From positions 120,604 to 184,603 of the forward strand of contig WBZZ01002123.1 of assembly GCA_019918135.1 (NCBI GenBank): DNA of 64,000 nucleotides, read 5' to 3'. The translations under genes and the position numbers were made by a program. This stretch comes from Paulinella micropora (taxonomy: Eukaryota; Cercozoa; Imbricatea; Euglyphida; Paulinellidae). The notes under the pieces were generated by a model that saw only the letters and a list, made by a program, of their open reading frames with translations, searched no databases and was not told where the DNA came from. Positions 54,674-64,000 of the stretch are shown here, one piece after another. Position 1 is the stretch's first letter. The number at the start of each line of letters is the position of its first letter.

Positions 54674-56445
54674 TTAGTTCTTTTGTCTCTCCCTTTCCTC
54701 CTTCTTCTCCTTCATCCTCTCCACATAGGCAATGATCGCCTGTCGTAACTCCTCATCATCACACATATTGGCGTACCAACCTTCGTTCGCAGCGGCAATC
54801 TGAAGCATGTTGAAAAGGCCCGGTTCCTTGCTTTCCGTCCTGCTCAGAAAATTTGCCCTTGCTGTTGGGTTCTGCCTATCATGATTGAAAGAGCAGTCTC
54901 TGTTCTCCATCTGTGCCTTACACTGCAAGCCCGCGAACCACCTCCAACATGCGGTCTTCAGGTCTGGCTCTCTCTGTCTCTTCCAACCGGCAACTCTGTT
55001 TGTGTACGTGGCTTGTGCGCCAACAGGTACACCGCCTGCCTGTGCCGTATGTGCCTCCGTGAGCGAGTCCATGTTTGAGCATGCACTCATCACTTCTTGA
55101 AACAGTGCTGACGGAGCAACGCTTTGAACCGTATTTTCGAACACGTGTGTCTCGAGGAAGTTCTTGGACTTCACTGAGCTAAACGTCGAGCATTGTTGTA
55201 TGAGCTGAGTAAGCTTACTCGGGTTAACTGTGTGTAACGCCGAGAAGAAATAGAGGATGATCGACTTGCGGCCATAGAATAGCCCATAGGAGGAAACTAC
55301 CTCCGTAAGGGTCGCCGCCAAGCCAACAGCACTCCTCAAACTCATCGCCACTGTCTCAAAGATTTCAAATCCTATGAGAGTACCAGTGCAGAGATGCTGG
55401 TATCCATGAGATTGAAAATATGAAATGAGTGTGGCCACCGCCAGTTCACACTGAGCGTCTAGGCCTGTTGCATTGTTTCTCTTAATCTCCTCCTTCTTTC
55501 TCAAAAACTTGTACTGTGTCAGATCGAATCCCTCCGAGACTAGAGATTGGTCAAAAACAGTAACAAGGGCCTCGTATTCCTGCGTTTCGTCGCAAGGAAA
55601 AGCCTTCATGCAGGCATTGATCTCTTTGAGCTTGCTCAAAAGCGAAGCATCAGAGTCTTTGTCTGAGCTCGTCTTGGCATATAGCATGAGACTTGCCACT
55701 CCTCCTTTCTTCCCCTTGAAGGCATTTATGATATTTTGTCTGTCCTTCTTCTCCGTGTTTGTGACCACCACCGTAGTTGAGCCCGGGGTGCAGGGGCTGG
55801 TGGGGCAGGAGCTGGTGGGGTCAAATATGTCGGAGGGTGTGCCTTTGCACCACTCACTTTTGCTTTCATTCTTTCCAGTCTCATCGTCTTCTCGAACTCC
55901 TCATTCTCTTTCGCCTTCTTCTTCTCAGATATCACCAGCTTTTGAGCATGAGTGATAAAGGCCACCAATTCAGAAGCAGATCTGAGAAAATTATATTTCT
56001 CCACATATTGGTCAACACCTGCTTTGTTGGCGACCGGTGGTGCGTTACTAAGTGATTTAAGGACAGAGTGATCCTTGGTAGGAATCCATCTCTTCCATGC
56101 CTCCTTGTGCAGTAACGCACCCATCAACAGTCTGATCTTGGTCAGAACTCTGTCGGTCTTCTCTAACTCATCAATCACAGGATGAGTTTCTCCTGCTGCC
56201 TTAATGCTTTTTTCCATCTCTGCCTTCCCCTCCTCCAAGGCCTTTATTTCCATTGTAAAAAAATGAAATATGCCACTCGAGTTTTTCGAACCCAGATTGG
56301 TCTTCATTTTTGTTACATCGACTGCCTCCTGACCAGTCGCGAGGAATCTGGCCGTTGCTCTTGGGTTTGTGTACTGGAGGTAACCCTCACATCGTGGGCC
56401 GTATGAACGTTCCCAAATCAGGGTTTGTGTGTACACCCCAAAGAT
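54674..56445 (-). pseudogene. gag: Gypsy copy D Gag with CCCH-like finger (two frames, N-terminus cut by copia)
   Basis: The upstream frame (56445-55726) holds the N-terminal half, the downstream frame (55771-54674, 365 residues) the capsid-like half. The frameshift is near 55740-55800 in the proline-rich linker, where D differs from A by small indels. The C-terminal end has a C-x8-C-x8-C-x3-H cluster (ACWRWFAGLQCK...DCSFNH) followed by a conserved helix (GLFNMLQIAAANEGWYANM). The first codons before GVYTQTL come from the copia LTR, so the true start is lost. Confidence 0.75.
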
Positions 56446-57200
56446 CAAAGTAATCTATCACTCAAACGCAGAGTTTAGGGAAGCTACCCCGCTAAGGGTA
56501 AAGAATAACCGAAGAAAAGACTTTTAATGACTTTGGGTCACACAAATTTATGATGTTATGACCTTTACAGAATGGTAATACTCATTTGATTCTAGGCATT
56601 CCAGACTATGATTCGCGAATACTCTAGAAAGTGTCCTTGTCAGTAATAAAGGTATTAATAACTGTCCGGCCTATGAACCTGCCTATGACTAAGACTATCC
56701 AAATTACCGGTAAATTGTCTAGGTGGAGTAACGGGTATTAGTAGTACATTACAACGCTCCCCCTTAGTCGCAAGTCATAGGCTATATTAGTGTGTAAATA
56801 TAAAAAAAATAGTGTTGAGGATCAGTTATGGGTTACCCGAAGGTTAAATATCAACTCCCATTTACATCACATCCTCTATGTATGTATATATGTGTAGTCA
56901 TGCAGTAACATGTATGAAGTATGTATGTGTTCAAAAATTTGCAAGCGCTTCCCGTAGAGGGTAGCAAAATAAAAAAAAATTAGATTTCCTATTCTAGGAC
57001 AGAAAGAATGATAGAAAGAATTTAAATTGCTAAGTTAGCCAGGGAAAGCCTCGCGGCTGCCGGCCTCGCGTGGCAGTCGGCTACCCAGCCTCGGCTCGAC
57101 GGCTCTTGACCCCTGCGCAAAACAAAGCTGCTGCAACAAGCAACAAACTGCACAAAACACTCAAAGCAAATATAGGTGAGTGGACACGCAAATCCCGAAA
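56446..57200 (-). repeat. Copia 3' LTR
   Basis: Begins (plus strand) CAAAGTAATCTATCACTC, same as at 63690. The other edge, near the pol stop at 57201, cannot be placed because the matching part of the 5' LTR is outside the window. The terminal bases read ...GATTACTTTG on the element strand, not the usual CA. Contains short GTAT repeats near 56877-56925. Confidence 0.85.
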
Positions 57201-60200
57201 TTACTTGAGCTTTACCGTAAATTTGTTAAGTAAATACTCGAATTGTTCTTTCGGTAAATATTTTGTCATTACATCACCTATCTGCTTCTTCGTACCTACT
57301 TTTACAAACTTAATCTCACCGTCTCTCTGTAGGTGGTGCATAAAGTGTAATTCTAAAGGTAAGTGTTTAGTTCTATTACCTGACATACCCCTCTCTGCCG
57401 CTAAGACTGTTTGAGAGTTATCCTCGAATAATTCTATCGGGCTCTTTTGGGCTATGTTTAGTTCTTGTGTAATGTGTTTTAGTGCAAGTCCCTCTCTAAT
57501 GCACTCAGTTGCTGCAAATATTTCAGCATCATTGGAACTCAGGGCGATGCGACTCTGTCGCTTTGATAACCATGCAACTGGATCGCTGCCCCATAGGATC
57601 ACGAATCCAGTGCGGGACTTCCCTGTTTTCTTACAAACTTTGTGAGCCGCGTCGGGCCACATGGAAAGTTTTGGATAGGTTTGCCCTTCTTGCTCTGACT
57701 TAGGCTCATGGTAAGCTAAACCTCGATAAGAGTTAACTAAATAACGAAAGATTCTGCCTAACATCGCATAAGTTATTCCCTTATCGATAGTTTGCATGAC
57801 ACTTGCCGAATTTAGTGCTTGTTCTATATCGGGTCTTGTCATCTTTGCGAGAAATAGCAAACGACCAACTAGACTAGGAATTGAAAATTTTCGCAAGCTA
57901 GCTGATTCCGACATCGGTTCCGTGAAATGTTCTTGCGCTGGAGTACTAACGGGTTTAGCAGAATCGTAGCCTACCTCTTTTAGTATCTGCTGCTGATATT
58001 TTCGCTGATGCAAAATTATTTTCCCGTTCGATTGCTCTATCTCTATTCCTTTGAATTCACGGGCAATACCGAGTCTTTTGAGCGGGAAATGTTTTTCTAA
58101 TGCGGACGCAAAACGCTCATATGCTTGTTTGTTTGGTGCGGTGAACAACAAGTCATCAACATGAAATATCCCTACTATCGCCTCTCTCAAAGCTTTATCA
58201 TTTTCTACAAACATACATAAGTCTGAATCTAGCAACCTAAAACCTAGCTCCTCTAACTTGGGTGCTAATATCTCATACCATCTTCTTCCTGCCTGTGGTG
58301 CACCATATAAAGCACCATCTATACGCCATATCATCCCCTCATGCCCTTCTCTGTCTACACTCTCTGGCGCATATGCATAAACAGGGTCATTCATACGAGC
58401 ATTTAGGTATGCATTTTTAAAATCTATGCCGTATAGTTTGTGTTTGTGCCAGGCAGCTAGTTTGGCGAGAAATAAAAGTGAATGGTGCGCGGCGCAAGGA
58501 ACAAAGAGCTGATCTGGGTTATAGCTAACACCGGGTTCTAACATATCTCCCCGTAAAGCTAAACGAGACTTTATGAACTTTTTCCCGTTCTCATCTAACT
58601 TTACTTTGTGAACCCATGTCAATCTAACTATCTTACTAACTCCTGCCTTGCTTGCCTCCTTATGGGGTACCCATGTGTATGTGTTAAAGGATTGAAGAGC
58701 TTTTAGCTCTGTTTTCATACCCTCTAAAACATCTTTAGCTGTCAAACCTTCCTCTATGACATCTTTGGGTACTCTGATATCTACATACAAATAAAAATCA
58801 CGAATCTCATCTGCCACCATACGGTCATCGCATAAAAACATATTAGCGGGACTTTGTAACGGGTATTCGGGATCTTTCACGGAGTATTTGAGGATTTCCG
58901 AATTCAACATCCGTTCTTCTTCGTCCTCAAACTTAACTATGTGGGTGGGCTGAGGTCTGTCTCTTACTACGAGTCTATCTCTGGGGTCACTCACTCTGCT
59001 GACTACCCCTACTCGTACTATGCTCTCCCATCCCTCACCGTACTTTTTCTTCGCCCATCCATCTCCCCATGCACGCGCGGGCACTCTTACTACCTTACCT
59101 ATTAGCTCTTGAGCCTCTCTCTTTTCTCTCTTGGGCTCATTGCTAGGGGTAAATCTCTCTACTGCCTTGCGCTGCCTTTTACCGGGGATTATGTTACTCT
59201 CCGTTACTCTCTGACTCTGCTCCCACGTTAATCCCTTAGATGGTGGTGATTTTTCTTCGTATGCTCTTCTTTCATGTATTTTTAGTGGATCTGTTGGATC
59301 TTGTTCATTTGTATGCTCTTGTGGCTTGATCTTGTGCTCTGGGGGTAATTGTTGTGGATAATGTGGCTCTGGACTTGTGTGTAGGCGTGTATGTTTGTGA
59401 TCCAATGTATTCTTCTCCACATGCTCATTTTCATGCTCATTCTCATTCGCATCGATATCAACATTCTCTGTCTCCCCCTCAACTTCATCAAAGTGTGTTG
59501 TTGGGTGGTCGTTGTTGACGTTGTGCGGTGACTTAGGTGATTGAGGTGGTGATTGGGGTGGTGATTGGGGTGGTGACGCTTGTGGAGATGTGTGTGGTTG
59601 CTCGCTCTCATTCTCATTCTCCCCCTCAGAGTCATCATTATCCCACGACACTAGTTTAGGAGGATGAGCTTGTTTACCGATTTTGTGAATATTAAATCTC
59701 ACATCTCTCACTCCGGAAATTATCTTCTTACCATCCCATACGCGGTATAGTTCCCGAAATAGATCATATCCTACTAGCATCACCTTTTTCCCTCTGTACT
59801 CTCCCTTCCGCACTTTAGTCTTAGGTATATGTAACACACCCATACATCCTATTGGTTTTAAATGAAAGAGTGTTGGTTTTCTACCTAACAGCTGCTCATA
59901 AGGCGAAATTCCTTTGCGTTCCCCGTGAATTGCCGGTAGTATGTTGTGAATGGTTGTTGCTGCGTGTTCTAATTCTGCCCAGAATTGCGGCGGTAATTTA
60001 GCGTGATATCTCATTGCTCGTGCAGGCCCCGCCGTAATATCATTCACTTTTTCCGCAATAGGATTCCCGTCTTTATCGTTTGTCGCGGAGGTTTTCCAAA
60101 TAAAGCGAATATTTTTCCACCACTTAATGACTTCCTCCGGAATATGGAATTCTTGATCTGCGCGAATTTCCTTTACTTTGTTTCCTGTCTGTCTCTCATA

Positions 60201-60733
60201 AAAGGCTACAGCTTGTTTTAAGCAATCTACAAACTCATTCTTATGGGCTAAATAAAAGTCAAGAATGAACAGTGAGTAGTCGTCGGTGACCGAAAATTTA
60301 TACCGTTTACCACCTATTGATCTAGTTGCCCACGGTCCTGATGTGTCTATGTGTAGAATTATACCTGGCTTTTGGGCTCTTTCTATTGTATTAACTGCAA
60401 AACGTGGCAAACGTTTAGACTTTCCTATCATGCAAGATTCGCAAAATCTCACATCGCTCTCGTCACCAACTAACTTAATGTTCAAAATTTTTGCCAATAG
60501 GCGCATCTTTGTTAACCCATAATGCCCACAGGCATAGTGAAAAAGCTTGATTCCTATCTTTCTAGGTTTGTCTGACTTTCTGGGGTAAGCTTCATATAAT
60601 ACTATATCTACGTGTAATTCTTTCTCTCTCTTATTTACTTCATGCTTACTTGTCTCGTTTTTGTTCTCATTTGTGGGGCTTCCCTCCCCTTCTACCCCTT
60701 GTTGCGAAAGGATCATATCTTTCGTTGACTTTC
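57201..60733 (-). CDS. pol: Copia Pol: GAG-pre-integrase, integrase, RT, RNase H
   Basis: 1,171 residues from ATG 60716; the frame is open back to a TGA near 60733 and overlaps the previous ORF, so it is probably reached by frameshifting. GAG-pre-integrase zinc finger H60-x4-H65...C92-x2-C95. Integrase core D124 (LHIDTSGPW), D187 (RADQEF), E222 (IAEK), with 34 rather than 35 residues between the last two and ADQEF in place of the usual S-D-N-G-G-E-F. A proline-rich repeat (SPPQSPPQSPPQSPK) follows. RT: LYGIDFKNAYLNA, GALYGAPQAGRRWYE and the catalytic FHVDDLLF. RNase H: PVAWLSKRQSRIALSSNDAE, TKHLPLELHF. C-terminus QIGDVMTKYLP is typical of copia. Confidence 0.96.
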
Positions 60734-62799
60734 AATGGTTCATCATATTCGTCATCCCATCTATATATCATACTCTTAGTTAATCTTCCCCTTACTAATA
60801 TGTCACTCTCGTTAATGTGGATGGGGTGTTTGAGTATTACTAACTGTCCGTTTTGGTGGATGACTGATCTGTTGTGTCTGTGGTCCATCTGTCCTGTAGA
60901 GACTATGCTAACTGGTAAGGTAGTGTCGAGTAACATCTTCTTTTCTACTGCTCTAGGCCTTCCTTTCCCATCTATCACAGTCAGCCTAGCTCTTCCTGAC
61001 TTACTCAACTCCCTTTCTCCATTACCTGTCAGTAGTTCTACCGGGTCTATCTCATCGACATCCGTCAATCTGTCTTCTCTGCATGATATGTCTGTGCTTG
61101 CTCCACTATCCTGTACTGTCATGTCTCTCTTTTTCATCACTCTTTTTCTCACATGTATCAGTACATGCTCTGTCTCTCCTTCTGTCTCTGTCTCTGTTTC
61201 TAGTTCACCCTCAGAGACTCCTCTACCCTCACCTTGTCCCTCTTCTGTGAGTTGTGGAGGTGTAGTGATGGGACTCTGTCTGACTGCTCTCTCCAAGTAC
61301 ACTCCTTCTATTGCTCTTACTATGTCAGTCAAAAAGTCATCTCTCTCTAGCTCGCCACTCACGACACGCATCACTTCTCCATTCATTCCCCTCACGCACT
61401 CATTCATCAACGTTTTAGCTATTTCATTTATATCTTTGAAGGTTATGACGGGAGGGTTGATGGGTTGCGTGTTTGTTGTCTGTGTTGGTGGGAGTGCTGT
61501 GATTGGTCTAGAACTAGAGATTTGGAGTTGTTGTGAGGTGGGACCTATTTGGTTGCCAAACTTGTTGACAGAAGTGGGCCCAAGTCGTTGCTCTCCCTCA
61601 TCCACTCCACTCTCTTCTCTCCCTTCTCTGCTCTGGCCGGTCCGCTGACTAGAAAATGGATTATGTTTGCGTGGTTGTTGCGGAATATTTTGCGAGACTT
61701 GTGGACTTGTGGAAATTTTGGTGTCACGTAAAGTTTCAAATTCCCCGAAAACGAGTCTTTGCGTAATTTTATGAGACTTTTCCAATGCCGCAGCTTTAAG
61801 ACCTCGTTCGTCTGGGTAGTAAGGAGATTTGGGGGGACGCAACACGGGACTTACCGACAAATCCAACTCCGGATAATCTGGGTCTTGTGTGGCGTGATAT
61901 CCGCAGTACCTCGCATAAGATAATCGTTTCGCGTGATTTGCGTATATTCCTTTTCCTTTTGATTTTTCAACGGAAACATTACACGGTTTTTTGCGTCTGT
62001 TTATTCCGGCACATTTTGTGTCAGGCGTGACTCCGTAAGAACTCTCAAGCCTCAAAGGAGTTTCGTTAGGGTTAGGGGTGACTGGGGAACATCGTGGGGT
62101 GGCGGATACTAACCGCTCTTCCTTGCCTTCTCCCCGTAGTGAGGAGGGACCTCGTAGGGTGGCCGATACTAACCGCACTTCCCGTCCTTCTCCACTCTCA
62201 CTATGTCTATTCCCTACCCTAGGTGTAGTCTTTGTATCGTTCAAAAGGGCTTGGGGACTTGTAGATTTGTGATGAGGTGAGCTTGGTTGCTCGTCATCTC
62301 TTTCTCTTTCTTCCTCATCATCATCGCTCTTATCATAAGTGTTCCCCATATGGATTAAAGCAACGTTTGTATCAGAGTCACTTTGTTCGTCTTCGTTTTT
62401 GTCGTTGCCGGTTGTTATCAAAGTGAGTGCTTTCTTTTTCTTATGAAAGGGTTTCTTTTTGTTTTTGTAATTGTTCTTTTGTTCGTTCTTTTCTTGTTCC
62501 GTGCCTTTGTCTTCCGTTTGATTCCGTTTTAATTTTCCTTCTTTGCGGAACTTTTCCGAAATCACCGGACAATATCTCATGGTATGGCCTTTGGCATCAC
62601 ATCCGAAACACGTGACTTTGAGCGTCCAGTTTGGAGCTGTCTTTGGTCCCGGTTTATTGTCTCCCCTTTTCCCTTTATTATCCATCAGGAGATTGGTCTC
62701 TTGCCGCTGCTTGCCATCCCGAGATTTCTTGTTGTTGTCTTTGCGAATTTGAGTTTTTCTCTCACGGAAATTGTTACGTCTTTCTTTTTCTTCCCACAT
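60667..62799 (-). CDS. Copia middle ORF: CCHC zinc knuckle and protease
   Basis: 710 residues from ATG 62797-62799, which overlaps the Gag stop as TAATG. Basic N-terminus, then a zinc knuckle C-x2-C-x4-H-x4-C (CFGCDAKGHTMRYC, about residue 60). A long low-complexity middle follows, rich in S, T, E, P, with a repeated RLVSAT phrase and a possible N-terminal-to-protease linker. The protease active site is VQDSGASTDISC (about residue 573) with D-S-G-A. It ends at TGA 60667-60669, overlapping Pol by about 50-65 nt in another frame. Encoding NC and protease separately from Gag is unusual. Confidence 0.9.
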   Translation of the reverse strand: MWEEKERRNNFRERKTQIRKDNNKKSRDGKQRQETNLLMDNKGKRGDNKPGPKTAPNWTLKVTCFGCDAKGHTMRYCPVISEKFRKEGKLKRNQTEDKGTEQEKNEQKNNYKNKKKPFHKKKKALTLITTGNDKNEDEQSDSDTNVALIHMGNTYDKSDDDEEERERDDEQPSSPHHKSTSPQALLNDTKTTPRVGNRHSESGEGREVRLVSATLRGPSSLRGEGKEERLVSATPRCSPVTPNPNETPLRLESSYGVTPDTKCAGINRRKKPCNVSVEKSKGKGIYANHAKRLSYARYCGYHATQDPDYPELDLSVSPVLRPPKSPYYPDERGLKAAALEKSHKITQRLVFGEFETLRDTKISTSPQVSQNIPQQPRKHNPFSSQRTGQSREGREESGVDEGEQRLGPTSVNKFGNQIGPTSQQLQISSSRPITALPPTQTTNTQPINPPVITFKDINEIAKTLMNECVRGMNGEVMRVVSGELERDDFLTDIVRAIEGVYLERAVRQSPITTPPQLTEEGQGEGRGVSEGELETETETEGETEHVLIHVRKRVMKKRDMTVQDSGASTDISCREDRLTDVDEIDPVELLTGNGERELSKSGRARLTVIDGKGRPRAVEKKMLLDTTLPVSIVSTGQMDHRHNRSVIHQNGQLVILKHPIHINESDILVRGRLTKSMIYRWDDEYDEPLKVNERYDPFATRGRRGGKPHK

Positions 62800-63686
62800 T
62801 AACCATCTTTCCTAGATGCTTCGCATAGTTCCGAGAAATTTGGTCTTAGTCTGGCCGGGAGATCATAGTGGTCCACCTGAAATTTATCCCCGAAAGCTGG
62901 ATGGTAGCGCAATTTCTTAAATAGCTTTCTCTTTGCTTCCTCATCGGAAAATGGCGCCCCACGTAAACTTTCAAGCTGGATTTTCTTTGCGAGAAATTCA
63001 TTTAGCCAGTCTACATACCTCTGACCTGCCCTTGGTCTCGTTCTCTCAAACTCTTCCTCTAACATGTACCTACCTGCTCCGGAAATGCCTCCCCATTGAT
63101 CTCTTACTACTATCAACTCTTCAATGGGTCCTTTCGTCTTCTGTGTTCGCAGGAAATTAGATACATTGTCTTTGGAAAAAGCCACAGACAGACATAACTG
63201 CAAAGTTTTCATCCTTTCATAATATTTCTTCTCTTTGCGGATAGCTGTCTTTCTTCTTGTGTGTTGTTTCATACTTTGTCTTTTCTTTTTCCTTGCTTCT
63301 TTCTCTTTCCACTCTCTCTTTTGTTCTGCTGTCATTTTATCCCAACCTTCTGGCTGTTTGATATCTTCTTTCTTTGTCTGGGGTCTCTGTCTTCCTCTCT
63401 GAGAGGTGTCTGACTCTTCATCTTCCTCACTATCACTTATGGGCGTGTCGGGCTCTTCTAAGTCTTCTGCCGTCTTAGCCCTTGCTTCGTCGTAAGGAAA
63501 ATCCCTTTTGGCTTTAGCTGGGTCGGCTAATGCCACAGATACCATCTCTGCCACGTGGACAGATATCCCCTGCATGTGCTTCTGAAACTTGCTTGACCAA
63601 GGCCAAAAGCTTTGGTCGTTGCCCTCGAATATGGGCACTTGACTCAATACGTGCTTTGGCACGCTTGCCTCCTTGACAAGGCTCAT
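62799..63686 (-). CDS. gag: Copia Gag
   Basis: 295 residues from ATG 63684-63686, just 4 nt inside the LTR edge at 63690. The start has the copia-Gag-like pattern (VPIFEGNDQSFWPWSSKFQKHM). Then an acidic patch (SDSEEDEESD), a basic coiled-coil region (KEKEARKKKRQS), and the Gag helices (RMKTLQLCLSVAFSKDNVSNF, RAGQRYVDWLNEFLAKK). It ends at TAA 62799-62801, overlapping the next ATG. No zinc knuckle is in this ORF; it is in the next one. Confidence 0.88.
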   Translation of the reverse strand: MSLVKEASVPKHVLSQVPIFEGNDQSFWPWSSKFQKHMQGISVHVAEMVSVALADPAKAKRDFPYDEARAKTAEDLEEPDTPISDSEEDEESDTSQRGRQRPQTKKEDIKQPEGWDKMTAEQKREWKEKEARKKKRQSMKQHTRRKTAIRKEKKYYERMKTLQLCLSVAFSKDNVSNFLRTQKTKGPIEELIVVRDQWGGISGAGRYMLEEEFERTRPRAGQRYVDWLNEFLAKKIQLESLRGAPFSDEEAKRKLFKKLRYHPAFGDKFQVDHYDLPARLRPNFSELCEASRKDG

Positions 63687-63689
63687 AAC

Positions 63690-64000
63690 CAAAGTAATCT
63701 ATCACTCAAACGCAGAGTTTAGGGAAGCTACCCCGCTAAGGGTAAAGAATAACCGAAGAAAAGACTTTTAATGACTTTGGGTCACACAAATTTATGATGT
63801 TATGACCTTTACAGAATGGTAATACTCATTTGATTCTAGGCATTCCAGACTATGATTCGCGAATACTCTAGAAAGTGTCCTTGTCAGTAATAAAGGTATT
63901 AATAACTGTCCGGCCTATGAACCTGCCTATGACTAAGACTATCCAAATTACCGGTAAATTGTCTAGGTGGAGTAACGGGTATTAGTAGTACATTACAACG
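63690..64000 (-). repeat. Copia 5' LTR (cut by the window end)
   Basis: Identical by eye to 56446-56756. This is the R/U5-side part adjoining Gag; the rest is beyond the window. Confidence 0.95.

Larger units (their letters stand above)
56446..64000 (-). mobile_element. Ty1/copia retrotransposon, apparently intact, inserted in copy D
   Basis: The 3' LTR (56446-about 57200) and the visible part of the 5' LTR (63690-64000, cut by the window) are identical over about 311 bp by eye. Between them are three long open frames without breaks: Gag, NC-protease, and integrase-RT-RNase H. The integrase-before-RT order is diagnostic for Ty1/copia. Identical LTR ends and open frames indicate a recent insertion. 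It interrupts the sequence CACCCCAAAGAT of copy D. Confidence 0.95.

Noticed and set aside
60650-61648. 332-residue Ser/Leu-rich plus-strand frame opposite the copia ORF
   Set aside because: Antisense shadow of the NC-protease ORF, which has the zinc knuckle and protease motif.

Overview
The window looks like repeat-dense nuclear DNA of a eukaryote, most likely a protist or alga, though I cannot name the lineage. It contains no rRNA, no ordinary tRNA gene, no CRISPR array and no clear host housekeeping gene. Evidence for a eukaryotic nucleus is LTR retrotransposons, a tRNA-derived SINE, a piggyBac-like DNA transposon with a convincing spliceosomal intron, and long microsatellites. Almost everything recognisable is a mobile element, many are nested, and most are broken by frameshifts, stops or deletions.

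Layout. 1-2890 (minus strand): a decayed protein-primed type B DNA polymerase of the Polinton / polinton-like virus kind plus a small zinc-finger gene. Both have the same TATATAWAGACAC promoter-like box upstream, and three tandem hairpins lie between them. 2891-4053: no gene, low-complexity tracts. 4054-8054: a near-identical 2.0-kb tandem duplication, part of a larger inverted-repeat (foldback) element about 4098-8901 with a 36-bp perfect hairpin. 9189-22600 (minus): Ty3/gypsy copy A. Its 3' LTR is interrupted by a piggyBac-like element (9276-12197) and by a cluster of SINEs with (ATT)n tails (about 12717-15330). 22650-25445 (plus): gypsy element B, missing everything upstream of RNase H. 25446-27900: no gene, a (TATATT)n microsatellite. 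27916-40036 (plus): gypsy element E, with a long leader of charged ORFs, Gag, protease, RT, RNase H and integrase. 40037-41650: no gene, then a 40-bp satellite with inversions. 41651-46430 (minus): gypsy copy C, 5' truncated at a microsatellite. 46716-56445 (minus): gypsy copy D, close sister of A, with SINEs at the same point in its LTR. 56446-64000 (minus): a Ty1/copia element inserted into the Gag end of D, apparently intact and young; its 5' LTR runs off the window.

The most interesting signal is the gypsy lineage seen in A, C, D and E. It encodes a Gag with a CCCH-like finger, a protease with Asp-Thr-Met where Asp-Thr/Ser-Gly is expected, a conserved unrecognised domain between protease and RT, an insertion just before the Y-x-D-D box of RT, and a conserved unrecognised domain after integrase that also seems present in element B. 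Within A and D the LTR itself carries SINE copies at the same site, so SINEs appear to have been inherited with an LTR retrotransposon. Several different SINE-like bodies in that cluster end in a related 3' segment before the (ATT)n tail, as expected if one LINE machinery mobilises them. The copia element has an unusual three-ORF layout with a TAATG stop-start overlap between Gag and NC-protease.

All family assignments are from reading the translated sequence by eye; no database search was possible.
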